A DNA stretch of 64,000 bases from positions 6,067,367 to 6,131,366 of the forward strand of contig NZ_CP031320.1 of assembly GCF_003355155.1 (NCBI RefSeq). The letters are read 5' to 3'. Made by a program: the position numbers and the translations under genes. Source of the stretch: Streptomyces armeniacus. Its GTDB lineage: Bacteria; Actinomycetota; Actinomycetes; Streptomycetales; Streptomycetaceae. How positions within the stretch are numbered: the stretch's first letter is position 1; every line of letters starts with the position of its first letter. The notes under the pieces are model-generated. The model saw nothing but the letters and a program-made list of their open reading frames with translations, did not search any database and was not told the DNA's origin. Shown in pieces: positions 44,634-53,205 of the stretch.

Positions 44634-45512
44634 TCAGGTCCGCTCCTCGCGGGGCGCGTTCTCGGCGGCCATGTCCTGTGTGCCGATGACGGAGAGCAGT
44701 TCCAGCTGAGCGGCGCCCCGGGTGCCGGGCGGCGCCGTGAACCACAGCAGGCGCTGGCGTCCGTCCTCGCTGAACAGGCTGTGGCAGTCCACCTCGATGA
44801 CGCCCAGCGCCGGGTGGACGATGCGCTTGTGGTCGTTCCGGCGCAGCGCCACGTCGTGGGTGTCCCACAGGGCGGCGAACTCCTCGCTGCGGCGCCGCAG
44901 GGAGGTGACCATCCTGGCCACGAAGGTGTCACGGCCGCGCCGGGCGGCGACCGCCTGCAGGTCCGCGACGAACGCGCGGGAGTGCTGCGGGTGCTCGCCG
45001 GAGGGATAGATCGCGCGTGCGGCGGGATCGGTGAACCAGCGGTAGACGAGGCTCGCCGCCGGGCCGCTCACCGCCGGAGGGCGGCCGACGAGCGCCGCGG
45101 CCAGCTCGTTCTGCGCGAGGGTCTCGTGCAGGTCGGTGATGACCTGCGCGGGGGTCGTGCCGAGCCGGTCCAGCAGGCCGAGCAGCGCGGGCTGCGCGTG
45201 CGCGGTGAGCCCGTACGCCGCTGTCGGCAGGGGCCGCTCGGCGAGGTGGAACAGGTGGTCGCGCTCGTCGCCGCCCAGGCGCAGCGCACGGGCCAGGGCG
45301 GCCAGCACCTGGGCCGAGGGCTGGGCGCTGCGGCCGCGCTCCAGCTCCGTGTAGTAGTCCGCGGACAGCCCGGCCAGCTGCGCGACCTCCTCCCGCCGCA
45401 GTCCGGGCACCCGGCGCCGGGGGCCGGTGGGCAGACCGACGTCGTCCGGGCGGACGCGGTCGCGCCGGGACTTGAGGTACGCGGCGAGCGCGGGAAGGTT
45501 CACGCCTCCCAT
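44634..45512 (-). CDS. XRE-family regulator with MmyB-like ligand-binding domain
   Basis: 292 residues from ATG at 45512 (MGGVNLPALAAYLKSRRDRV). The N-terminal HTH is VPGLRREEVAQLAGLSADYY with TELERGRSAQPSAQVL, a typical MmyB-like XRE start. The C-terminal ~190 residues match the MmyB-type ligand-binding domain (LVYRWFTDPAARAIYP, FVADLQAVAARRG). Such regulators usually control an adjacent divergent dehydrogenase gene, and here an SDR gene starts 159 bp away in the opposite direction. Confidence 0.92.
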   Translation of the reverse strand: MGGVNLPALAAYLKSRRDRVRPDDVGLPTGPRRRVPGLRREEVAQLAGLSADYYTELERGRSAQPSAQVLAALARALRLGGDERDHLFHLAERPLPTAAYGLTAHAQPALLGLLDRLGTTPAQVITDLHETLAQNELAAALVGRPPAVSGPAASLVYRWFTDPAARAIYPSGEHPQHSRAFVADLQAVAARRGRDTFVARMVTSLRRRSEEFAALWDTHDVALRRNDHKRIVHPALGVIEVDCHSLFSEDGRQRLLWFTAPPGTRGAAQLELLSVIGTQDMAAENAPREERT

Positions 45513-45670
45513 CGTCACGCGTGCGGCTGCCCGTAGCCAGGGGTTGCCGGCCCCTGGGTGGCCGCAGCCGTGGCTGACGGCGCGGGAACGGCCGATGGTG
45601 GCAGGAGACGCCGGTCCGGAGCCAGCCGACCGACAGCCCATCCCCGTACCACCCCCGTACAGGAGCCCTC

Positions 45671-46462
45671 ATGTCACTCTCCGACCCGGCGCCCGGCAGC
45701 GGCGCCGCACCCTCCTCCGGCAGCGCGTCCGGGCGCCCCCGTGTGGCCGTCGTCACCGGCGGCTCGCGCGGCATCGGCCGCCAGGCGGTGCTGCGGCTGG
45801 CCGCCGACGGCTTCGCCGTCGTGGCCGGTTACGCCGGAAACCGCGACCTGGCCGAGGCCGCCGTCAAGGACGTCACCGCGGCGGGCGGCCGTGCGGTCGC
45901 CGTCCGGGCCGACGTCGCGGACGAGCAGGAGGTGGCCGGCCTGTTCGGCACCGCCGAGTCCGAGTACGGAGGCGTCGACGTCGTCGTGCACGCCGCCGGC
46001 CGGATGCTGACGACACCTGTCGCCGATCTGGACCTCGCCGACCTGGACGCGCTGCACCGTACGAATATCCGCGGGACGTTCGTCGTCGCCCGGCAGGCCG
46101 CCCGTACGGTGCGCGGCGGCGGGGCGATCGTCACGTTCTCGACGTCCGTGGTGGGCCTCGCCCTCCCCGGCTACGGCGCCTACAGCGCGAGCAAGGGCGC
46201 GGTGGAGGCGCTCACCCTGATCCTCGCCCGCGAACTGCGCGGCCGGGACGTCACCGTGAACGCCGTCGCCCCCGGCCCGACCGCCACGGATCTGTTCCTC
46301 GACGGCAAGGACGAGGAGACCGTCGCCCGCCTCGCCGCCCAGCCCCCGCTGGAACGGCTCGGCACGCCCGAGGACATCGCCGAGGTCGTCGCGTTCCTCG
46401 CCTCCCCGGCCGGGCACTGGGTCAACGGCCAGGTCGTCCGCGCCAACGGCGGCATCGTCTGA
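45671..46462 (+). CDS. SDR-family oxidoreductase
   Basis: 263 residues. The NADP-binding motif is VVTGGSRGIGRQAVLRLA (TGxxxGIG) after a ~22-residue Ser/Pro-rich leader. NAG-like HAAGRM, catalytic YSASKGA (Tyr-x3-Lys) and the NAVAPGPTATDLF loop are present. The C-terminus VNGQVVRANGGIV is standard for classical SDRs. It diverges from the XRE regulator and is followed 71 bp later by a small tautomerase gene, suggesting a two-gene catabolic or detoxification operon. Confidence 0.93.
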   Translation: MSLSDPAPGSGAAPSSGSASGRPRVAVVTGGSRGIGRQAVLRLAADGFAVVAGYAGNRDLAEAAVKDVTAAGGRAVAVRADVADEQEVAGLFGTAESEYGGVDVVVHAAGRMLTTPVADLDLADLDALHRTNIRGTFVVARQAARTVRGGGAIVTFSTSVVGLALPGYGAYSASKGAVEALTLILARELRGRDVTVNAVAPGPTATDLFLDGKDEETVARLAAQPPLERLGTPEDIAEVVAFLASPAGHWVNGQVVRANGGIV

Positions 46463-46533
46463 CCGCGGGCCCCCGCACCACCACTCCGCATCCACCGGAC
46501 ACTCCGCACCCACCACACACGCAGAGGACGACC

Positions 46534-46749
46534 ATGCCGTTCGCGAACTTCAAGATCCCCGCCGACACCCTCACCACCGAGCAGAAGGAGCAGCTCATCA
46601 CGCGCACCACCGACCTGTACGCCGAGCTGTACGGCGAACGCGCCCGCGCCACCACCCTGGTGCTCGTCGAGGAGGTCACCGACGGCGGCTGGGGCATCGG
46701 CGGCGACGTCCTGACGCTCGCCCGTCTCCGGGAGCTGCCGGAAGAATGA
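46534..46749 (+). CDS. 4-oxalocrotonate tautomerase-like protein
   Basis: 71 residues starting MPFANFKIPADTLTTEQK. Pro-2, which becomes the catalytic N-terminal proline after Met removal, is present. Length and the EQLITRTTDLYAELYGERA helix followed by TLVLVEEVTDGGWGIGGD match the 4-OT family. GAGGAC upstream is a plausible ribosome-binding site. It is probably co-transcribed with the SDR gene under the XRE regulator. Confidence 0.85.
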   Translation: MPFANFKIPADTLTTEQKEQLITRTTDLYAELYGERARATTLVLVEEVTDGGWGIGGDVLTLARLRELPEE

Positions 46750-46775
46750 CCGCCGCGCGCGCGGCGGAGCCGGAG

Positions 46776-47792
46776 TCACGCGTCCGCCCACGTACGGCGG
46801 TCGCGGGCCGCCGCGTAGACCTCCTCCACACGCTGCGGTGCGAGCACGCCGCTCGCGGCGACGAGCGCGGCGAGCTGGCGCCGCTCCACGGCCCGTACGT
46901 CGAGCAGCGCCGGCTCCACGGTCACGCTCGCCGCGCCCACGAAGACCAGGAGCGGCGTGACCTCCACGGTGAAGCCGCAGGCGCGGGAGAGGACCCGTGC
47001 GGCACCGGCGGCTTCGCCGCGGCTCTCGCGCACGTACGGATAGTCCTGCCCGCCGATCTTCACGACGTCGTCGCCCACCTGGATCTGCGCCTTGGGGTGG
47101 CTCTCGGTGCTGACGCAGAAGACGCCGCCAGGGCCGATCAGCAGGTGGTCGAGGGCCACGTCGCCGGGCAGCGGTATCGAATGCAGGACGCGCCAGCCGT
47201 CCGGGCAGCGGCGGCGCAGTTCGGCGGCGACGGCGCGTTCGCCCTGGAGGCCCCTGTGCCATGATTCCGCGTCGCTGCGCAGCCGGAGCAGCCGGAGCAG
47301 CCGACGGAAGAGGTGCGCCGCAGGGTGCACGCCGAGCTCGTCCAGCTTCCGCTGCGACGACTCGCCGGGGCGGTTGCGGGCAAGGTCGTCGTCGGGACTC
47401 AGCGGCGGCGCGGCGGTGGCGGACCCGCGCGCCCGTTCCGGCGCGGACGGCAGGCGCACACCGTCGGGTGCGGGCGATCTGCCGGGTGCGGCCCGCGCGT
47501 CGGGGGAACGCGGCGCGGCAGGTGCAGGCGGCTCGGCAGATGCGGACGGAGCGGGAGGCTCACCCGTAGGGCGTTCCGCGGCCGGTCCGGACTCCGTCGG
47601 CGGCGGCTCCGGTCTCCGGGCGGCGAGGTACGGCCTGAGCGCCTCCAGAGCGCCCTCCCGATGGCTCTCGGCAAGGACGGTCACCTCGCCGTTCCGGCAG
47701 TCGAGCCAGGCGACGGCGGCGCCTTCGGCCGTACTCACATACAGCCGGTCGTGTCCGTACCGTTTCCACCGGGAGACCCGTAAACCGCTCAT
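46776..47792 (-). CDS. NERD (nuclease-related) domain protein
   Basis: 338 residues from ATG at 47792 (MSGLRVSRWKRYGHDRLYVS), chosen because GGGGCGGTT lies just upstream; ATG at 47804 is an alternative. The N-terminal ~65 residues form a small conserved domain. A Pro/Ala-rich linker of ~90 residues follows. The C-terminal part is the NERD domain: GLQGERAVAAELRRRCPDGW, LPGDVALDHLLIGPGGVFCV and a VEVTPLLVFVG strand, resembling restriction-like nucleases. Function is unknown. The gene is convergent with the tautomerase gene. Confidence 0.85.
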   Translation of the reverse strand: MSGLRVSRWKRYGHDRLYVSTAEGAAVAWLDCRNGEVTVLAESHREGALEALRPYLAARRPEPPPTESGPAAERPTGEPPAPSASAEPPAPAAPRSPDARAAPGRSPAPDGVRLPSAPERARGSATAAPPLSPDDDLARNRPGESSQRKLDELGVHPAAHLFRRLLRLLRLRSDAESWHRGLQGERAVAAELRRRCPDGWRVLHSIPLPGDVALDHLLIGPGGVFCVSTESHPKAQIQVGDDVVKIGGQDYPYVRESRGEAAGAARVLSRACGFTVEVTPLLVFVGAASVTVEPALLDVRAVERRQLAALVAASGVLAPQRVEEVYAAARDRRTWADA

Positions 47793-47894
47793 CAACCGCC
47801 CCATGCCGAGTGTCGCGCCGACCGTCTCTCCTCCCATGGGAGCAGCCGGTGCAGCGGGGCACAAGAACGCCGGGGGCGTACGCCGCCGGGCCGT

Positions 47895-49550
47895 TCACAC
47901 CAGCTCGACGCGCACCTCGTGCCGTCCGCGCAGGCCGGCCGGCAGCACCGTACGGGTGCCGCTGCGGCGGTGGCCGTCCACCGTGCAGGACGCCATCCGG
48001 TTGCCCTTGCCGGTGAGCGTGATGTCCAGCGTCATTCCCCGGCAGGTGAGGCCGCGCAGGGTCACCGGGCCCCAGCCCGCGGGCAGGCTCGGGGCGAACC
48101 GCAGGCCGTCCCGTTCGTGGCGGAGGCCGAACAGCCCCTGGTGGACCAGCCGCAGGTACGCGGTGGCCGACCACGTCTGGTCCGGCTGCGACGGCCACTG
48201 CCGGCCGTTCTGCCAGCCGCCGTCCACGGCGCCCGTCCTGGCGTGGTACAGCTCCCAGAAGTGGCCGTCCTGTCGCTGCAGTCCGGCGATGTCGGTGACC
48301 GCCTGGGCGAACGTGCCGACGCGGCCGCCGACCGCCGCCGCGTGCCCCCACATGCCGACCGTCATGGGCCACACGATCGCGTTGTGCCGCCCCGGGTGCG
48401 CGTCGTCGAAGCGCTCGAAGTGCGGCCACACGTTGACGACACCGTGCGGCTCACGGTGCGTGCTGTCGAGTATCGCGGCCGTCTGCCGCCGGGACGCCAC
48501 GCCGCACAGGATGGCGAACGCCAGCCCGTTGCCTTCCTGGTGTGGCTCGAGTCGGCCGGCGCGTTCGCCGCTGCCGTGGATGAGGTAGCCGTACGAGCCC
48601 GCCTCGGGCCGCCACAGGTGGCGGTTGATCGCGGCGCGCAGACGGGCAGCGGCGGCGCGGAACCCACGCGCCGCCCGCCGGTCACCCGTCACGGCGGCCA
48701 TGCCCGCGCAGGCCAGACAGGCGGCGTGGAAGAGGCAGTTGGTGGACAGGCACATGAGCTTGCCCGCGCCGGGGTGGTCGAGCACGAACGAGGAGTCGTT
48801 GCCCGGGTCGTACGGCGGGCTCGGATAGCCGGCGATGCCGTCCTGCATGAAGGAGGGACCCTCGAACAGCCCGTAGTCCGCGTTGAAGTGCTCGGCCTTG
48901 TCCACACGGAGGGTGTTGACGGCGGCTTCGTACGCGTCGTTGACGAACGCGCGGTCGCCGGTGACCAGCCAGTGCTGCCAGGCGGCGACGGCCCAGATGA
49001 TCTGGTCCCACCACTGGTTGTCCTGCTGCACGATCAGCCCGCCACCGGTTCCGTCCCCGCCGCCGTCCTCCTGGCGGCGGCACACGGACCACAGGGTGTT
49101 GCGTGCCACGTCGGGCGACAGGAGGCTGGCGGCGTTCCACGAGTTGACCGACGCGTCACGGGTCCACGGCTGCTCGTATCCGCCGCCGGCCCGGATGAAG
49201 GTGCCGGGCGGATCGGTCATCAGGCCGGTCTGGTTGTACTCGTCGGGGTCGTACGGGACGGTGTTGATGTCGAGCAGGTTCTCCAGCGCCGCCTGGTACG
49301 CGCCGCTCAGCAGCGCGCCGTGGGAGCCGCCGAACTCAACGCTGGGGCGCGCGGCCCCCGTTCGGCGCGGCGCACCGTACGGTGCTGCGGACGGTGCCCC
49401 GAGGGGTGTGCCCGGGGCCGCCGTACGGTGCGGTGCGGCGTGTGCGCGCGAACCGGCGGCGACCAGTCCCGCCACGGTCAGTCCGGCGGCGGCGCCCGCG
49501 CGCAGCAGCCGTCGTCGGGGCGTTGCCGGGCGCTGTTCGGGCAGGCTCAT
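47895..49550 (-). CDS. Tat-exported (alpha/alpha)6-barrel glycoside hydrolase
   Basis: 551 residues with a twin-arginine signal (PRRRLLRAGAAAGLTVAGLV; cleavage after SRAHA). The catalytic domain begins at about residue 70 and contains repeated helical pairs with DNQWWDQIIWAVAAWQHWLV, GYEQPWTRDASVNSWNAASL and HNAIVWPMTVGMWGHAAA. The last ~70 residues are a beta-domain. It resembles trehalase/GH63/MGH1-like glycosidases that cleave glucosyl or related bonds; the exact substrate is unknown. A LacI-type palindrome sits 15 bp upstream of the start, consistent with sugar-inducible expression. Confidence 0.8.
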   Translation of the reverse strand: MSLPEQRPATPRRRLLRAGAAAGLTVAGLVAAGSRAHAAPHRTAAPGTPLGAPSAAPYGAPRRTGAARPSVEFGGSHGALLSGAYQAALENLLDINTVPYDPDEYNQTGLMTDPPGTFIRAGGGYEQPWTRDASVNSWNAASLLSPDVARNTLWSVCRRQEDGGGDGTGGGLIVQQDNQWWDQIIWAVAAWQHWLVTGDRAFVNDAYEAAVNTLRVDKAEHFNADYGLFEGPSFMQDGIAGYPSPPYDPGNDSSFVLDHPGAGKLMCLSTNCLFHAACLACAGMAAVTGDRRAARGFRAAAARLRAAINRHLWRPEAGSYGYLIHGSGERAGRLEPHQEGNGLAFAILCGVASRRQTAAILDSTHREPHGVVNVWPHFERFDDAHPGRHNAIVWPMTVGMWGHAAAVGGRVGTFAQAVTDIAGLQRQDGHFWELYHARTGAVDGGWQNGRQWPSQPDQTWSATAYLRLVHQGLFGLRHERDGLRFAPSLPAGWGPVTLRGLTCRGMTLDITLTGKGNRMASCTVDGHRRSGTRTVLPAGLRGRHEVRVELV

Positions 49551-49564
49551 GCGGACTCCGATTC

Positions 49565-49576
49565 GACAACGTTGTC
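49565..49576. promoter_or_regulatory. LacI-type operator at the glycosidase gene
   Basis: GACAACGTTGTC is a perfect 12-bp palindrome with the central CG typical of LacI-family operators. It starts 15 bp upstream of the glycosidase ATG, a repression position. It shares the core CAACGTTG with three nearby GCAACGTTGC sites. Confidence 0.5.
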
Positions 49577-49638
49577 AACTCCCGTCGGTACAGGGATACT
49601 TCCCACGGCCCGTGACGCTGTCAACAGATTGCGGCGGA

Positions 49639-50184
49639 TCAGAGCCGCAGCTCCGGGTCCCCCGAAGTGGCCAGGTGCGCGCCCATGTTGCGCTCCATCA
49701 TGCGCAGCGCCGCCGACGCCAGGTCGGGATGGATGTGCGCCACCGCGTCCTTCACGACGCTCACCTCCACATGGCGGATGTGGGCGTCGAGCGCGGAGTA
49801 GAGGATGCATTGCTCGGTGACCTGGCCGCTGAGGACGATCCGGCCGATGCCGTGCTGCCGCAGCAGGTATTCGAGCGGCGTCTCGTAGAACGCCGAGTGG
49901 CGGGCCTTCACGACGAACAGCGAGTCGTCGTCCGGTCGGATCGGCTCGACCAGGTCGGCGTACGGGCCGCTCAGCACGGTGTCGAGCAGCTCGTCGTGGT
50001 GCGAGCGCCAGCGCCCGAAGTTGTCGTTGACGTAGATGACTTCGGTGCCTCCGGCGCGGGCCCGCTCGATGAGCCGCCGTACGCCGGGCAGTGCCTCCCG
50101 TACGGAGGGCAGGAGGAGGTGGGCGTCCTCGTGCTCGTAGGTGTTGACCATGTCGGTGATGACCAGCGCGGTGCGGTCCGCCAT
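49639..50184 (-). CDS. Isochorismatase-family cysteine hydrolase
   Basis: 181 residues from ATG at 50184 (MADRTALVITDMVN). The catalytic triad positions are visible: Asp in VITDMVNTY, Lys in LFVVKARHSAF, Cys in GQVTEQCILYSA. These enzymes include nicotinamidase and N-carbamoyl or other amide hydrolases; the substrate cannot be assigned. The longer frame to 50247 was rejected. A GCAACGTTGC palindrome lies 60 bp upstream of the start. Confidence 0.9.
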   Translation of the reverse strand: MADRTALVITDMVNTYEHEDAHLLLPSVREALPGVRRLIERARAGGTEVIYVNDNFGRWRSHHDELLDTVLSGPYADLVEPIRPDDDSLFVVKARHSAFYETPLEYLLRQHGIGRIVLSGQVTEQCILYSALDAHIRHVEVSVVKDAVAHIHPDLASAALRMMERNMGAHLATSGDPELRL

Positions 50185-50243
50185 CGCTCGCCCCTTCCCG
50201 TACGCGCTTCCGGTGACCGGTGCCGTACGCAACGGCGTCCGCC

Positions 50244-50253
50244 GCAACGTTGC
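50244..50253. promoter_or_regulatory. GCAACGTTGC palindrome 1 (upstream of isochorismatase gene)
   Basis: A perfect 10-bp palindrome; with flanking bases it extends as GCCGCAACGTTGCATGCGGC. The same 10 bp occurs twice upstream of the Ppx/GppA gene. Confidence 0.5.
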
Positions 50254-50298
50254 ATGCGGCGTGATCGCGTACGTGCGTGACCGCGTACGTCACCTGTG

Positions 50299-51288
50299 TC
50301 AGCCGTGTCTGCCCGCCCCCACTTCCGTGCCCCGGCCGACCCGCTCCAGCGGCGTCCAGCCGGCGGCGTCGCCGCTCTCCAGACGGTGCAGCAAGACGCC
50401 CTCCCGCAGCGCCCACGGGCAGATCGTGACCGACTCCAGTCCGAGCAGCTCCATGGTGACGTCCGCGACGACCGCGCCCGCCAGCGACTGCTCGGCGCGG
50501 GCGCGCGAGATGCCCGGCAGCTTCGCGCGCTGCGCCGCCGGCATGCTCGCGAGCTGCTTCACCGCGCGCCGCAGGTCGCCCCGTTCCAGGCGGCGCGGCA
50601 CGAACGGGCCCTCGCACTTGGGCGCGGACCCGCACAGCCGAGCCAGCTGCTCGAAGGTGCGGGAGGTGGCCACCGCCGTACGCGGCGCCTCCCAGCGCAC
50701 CCGCGCGGCGGGCTCCCGCAGCTGCCGCCGCACCTCGCGGCGTACGGCCTTGATCTGGCGCGGCCGGGGCGGGTCCTGCCCGGCGAAGAACTCACGTGTC
50801 ACCAGGCCCGCGCCCAGCGGCGCGGACGCCGCGAAGTCCGGCAGGCCGGTACGGCCGAAGGCCACCTCGAGGGAGCCGCCGCCGATGTCCACCAGGGCCA
50901 GCGGCCCGGCCTGCCACCCCATCCAGCGGCGTGCGGCCAGAAAGGCCAGTTCGGCCTCCCGCTTCCCGGACAGCACGCGCAGCGGCACCCCGGAGCGGTC
51001 GTGCACGGCGTCGAGCACCTCGCGCCGGTTCGGGGCGGCCCGTACGACCGCCGTGGCCACCGCGAACACCTCCTGTGCGCCCCACTCCTGGGCCTCGTCG
51101 CGGGCGGCGGCGACCGCCTGGCACACGCGGTCCACCTCACCTGCGGGTATGTGCCCGTCGGCCTTCACACGGCGGGCCAGGCGCAGGCGCCACTTCGCGG
51201 TGTGCACCGGAAGCGTCGCCGCTTCCCCGCTGTCCGCGATCTCCAGCCGCACCGTGTGCGAGCCCACATCCACCACAGCAAGTCGCAT
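50299..51288 (-). CDS. Ppx/GppA phosphatase family protein
   Basis: 329 residues from ATG at 51288 (MRLAVVDVGSHTVRLEIAD). Acetate/sugar-kinase fold motifs: VVDVGSHTVRL (phosphate-1 loop), FAVATAVVRAAPNRREVL, and LALVDIGGGSLEVAFG (second phosphate loop). C-terminal MELLGLESVTICPWALREGV is typical. It would hydrolyse polyphosphate or pppGpp, or be an inactive regulator; actinobacteria often carry two paralogues. Two palindromes lie about 93-134 bp upstream. It is followed downstream by the isochorismatase gene on the same strand. Confidence 0.88.
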   Translation of the reverse strand: MRLAVVDVGSHTVRLEIADSGEAATLPVHTAKWRLRLARRVKADGHIPAGEVDRVCQAVAAARDEAQEWGAQEVFAVATAVVRAAPNRREVLDAVHDRSGVPLRVLSGKREAELAFLAARRWMGWQAGPLALVDIGGGSLEVAFGRTGLPDFAASAPLGAGLVTREFFAGQDPPRPRQIKAVRREVRRQLREPAARVRWEAPRTAVATSRTFEQLARLCGSAPKCEGPFVPRRLERGDLRRAVKQLASMPAAQRAKLPGISRARAEQSLAGAVVADVTMELLGLESVTICPWALREGVLLHRLESGDAAGWTPLERVGRGTEVGAGRHG

Positions 51289-51380
51289 CCCTCCCCGGTC
51301 CCCCACCAGAGTCGTACGGAAACACCCGGCTCCCGGCGACCCGCCCGATTCGGACACGCGTTTCGGAAAATCAGCGCCGT

Positions 51381-51421
51381 GCAACGTTGCCGGAGAGGGA
51401 TTCGATTCTGCGCAACGTTGC
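51381..51421. promoter_or_regulatory. Paired GCAACGTTGC palindromes upstream of ppx
   Basis: GCAACGTTGC occurs at 51381-51390 and again at 51412-51421, spaced 31 bp centre to centre, about three helical turns. Such phasing is typical of two dimers of one regulator bound on the same DNA face. Confidence 0.6.
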
Positions 51422-51454
51422 ACGGCGCACCGTGCAAGGGGAGGCTGCGCCGCC

Positions 51455-52096
51455 TCAGGCCGCGGGCTCGGTCATCCTGCCGCCGATCGTGCCCGTGGCC
51501 CTGCTCATCACGGCGTCGATCAGCCCGTACTCCCGGGCCTCCTCCGGCGTGAACCAGCGGTCGCGGTCCGAGTCACGGATGATGTTCTCGACGGGCTGCC
51601 CGGAGTGCTGCGCGGTCAGCTCGGCCACCTCCCGCTTCGTCTGCACCAGCTGCTGCGCGTAGATCTTGATGTCCGAGGCGGAGCCGGCGAGTCCGGCGGA
51701 GGGCTGGTGCATCAGGATGCGGGTGTGCGGCAGCGCGAAGCGCTTCCCCCGCGTGCCCGACGTCAGCAGGAACTGGCCCATGGAGGCGCAGAACCCCATG
51801 GCGATGGTGACGACGTCGTTCTCGATGTAGTTCAGCGTGTCGTACACCGCCATGCCCGCCATGACCGAGCCGCCGGGCGAGTTGATGTAGAGGTAGATGT
51901 CGTCGGTCGAGTCGGCGGCCAGCATGAGGAGTTGTGCCGTAACGCGGTTGGCGATGTCGTCGTCGATTTCCTTGCCGAGGAATATGATGCGGTCGTTCAG
52001 CAGCCGGTTGAATACCGGGTCGGCGGAGGCGGCGGGCACGGAGTCGCCGTATGCGCGGGGCAGCGTTCGGGCATGGGAAAGCGTCAGGTCGGCCAT
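51455..52096 (-). CDS. clpP: ATP-dependent Clp protease proteolytic subunit (ClpP-like)
   Basis: 213 residues starting MADLTLSHARTLPRAYGD at 52096. ClpP core: NDRIIFLGKEIDDDIANRVT, LYINSPGGSVMAGMAVYDT (oxyanion region), GFCASMGQFLLTSG with the nucleophile Ser, and ALPHTRILMHQPSAG with the His. The Asp lies in the C-terminal handle region. It is a single clpP copy with no partner clpP or clpX next to it, so it is probably one of the accessory Streptomyces ClpPs rather than the housekeeping clpP1P2. Paralogue number cannot be told from this window. Confidence 0.92.
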   Translation of the reverse strand: MADLTLSHARTLPRAYGDSVPAASADPVFNRLLNDRIIFLGKEIDDDIANRVTAQLLMLAADSTDDIYLYINSPGGSVMAGMAVYDTLNYIENDVVTIAMGFCASMGQFLLTSGTRGKRFALPHTRILMHQPSAGLAGSASDIKIYAQQLVQTKREVAELTAQHSGQPVENIIRDSDRDRWFTPEEAREYGLIDAVMSRATGTIGGRMTEPAA

Positions 52097-52332
52097 TGTT
52101 CTCCTGCTCCTCCATGAATCCCGGAAAACCGGGTCAGTGTCATTCCGGTCGCGCAGCGGGAGAGTGAACAGCCTTCCCACTCTCACTCTTTGCGAAGCTA
52201 ACACGCATTCACGGGAACGGAACCGGGAAAGGCTTCTCGTTCGCTGACAGCAGATGGCCCCGAAACACGGCTTGTTGAGCATGGAGAAGCCGGGCGGCGG
52301 CCCCTCCTGCCGCGCGCCCGGCCCCACACCGG

Positions 52333-53205
52333 CTAGCGGAGTCCCGCGGTCGACTCGATCCACTCCCGGTGCGCGGTGACGTCGGTGTAGATGGTCGAGT
52401 TGCCGCCGCCGCAGGTCGGGCTGTTAGCCCCGGCGCGGCTTGTGGCTCCGGCGAGCCGCCACTCGCCGCCGGCCCGCACGAGCAGCGGGCCGCCGGAGTC
52501 GCCGTAGCAGGCGGTGGCCTGCGAAGTGCTGTAGACGCACAGCTCGTTGGACGGGTCGAAGCCGCCCGAGCACATGCTGTCCGGGTTGATGCGGGTGTCG
52601 AGCTCCTTGAGCTGCTCCGAGCCCTGGTCACAGCCCCGCTGCGGGCAGGTCTGGCCCCAGCCGAGCAGCCGTACGTCGCTGCCCTGCGCGGGCGAGGCGT
52701 CGGCGATGGCGACGGGCGTCCCGGCCACCGGCCGGCTCAGCTGCACCAGGGCGACGTCGTAACTGCCGGGCAGCCCGCGGTACGAGGGGTGCGGGATGAG
52801 CCGGGCGCTGGTGGCGAGGGTGCCGCCGCTGGAGCGGTTCGGGGAGCCGATCCGCACGTTGAGCCGCGACTGGCCCTGGACGCAGTGCGCCGCGGTGACC
52901 AGCCACTGGTCGCTGATCAGCGAGGCGCCGCACCCGTGCCGCCCGCCGACCTGGAGCGACGAGGTGTACGGGTAGGGCTCGGAGGCCGGACGGCCGCCCA
53001 CGATCTTCGTGCCGGGCGCCCCGGCGGGCGCTCCGGCCGGCGGCCGGTCGGCGGAAGGCCGGTCGGCGGAAGGCTTCTCTGCCGACCGGTGTACGTCCGG
53101 CGGTGGCGCCGCCTGCGCGGCGGGGGCCACCAGCACGGCCGCGGCCGCGACCAGTCCGGTGAGGGTCGCGCCTATCCAGGCACGCATTCTGGTACGTGAT
53201 CTCAT
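52333..53205 (-). CDS. Secreted trypsin-like serine protease (S1)
   Basis: 290 residues with a signal peptide (ATLTGLVAAAAVLVAPAAQA) and AAGGAGGG as ribosome-binding site. A propeptide-like low-complexity region with repeated SADRP precedes the mature start KIVGGRPASE. Catalytic residues are His in VTAAHCV, Asp in SYDVALVQL and Ser in ACYGDSGGPLL. The S1-pocket region and several cysteines suggest two or three disulfides. The activation site before IVGG implies zymogen processing. Confidence 0.95.
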   Translation of the reverse strand: MRSRTRMRAWIGATLTGLVAAAAVLVAPAAQAAPPPDVHRSAEKPSADRPSADRPPAGAPAGAPGTKIVGGRPASEPYPYTSSLQVGGRHGCGASLISDQWLVTAAHCVQGQSRLNVRIGSPNRSSGGTLATSARLIPHPSYRGLPGSYDVALVQLSRPVAGTPVAIADASPAQGSDVRLLGWGQTCPQRGCDQGSEQLKELDTRINPDSMCSGGFDPSNELCVYSTSQATACYGDSGGPLLVRAGGEWRLAGATSRAGANSPTCGGGNSTIYTDVTAHREWIESTAGLR

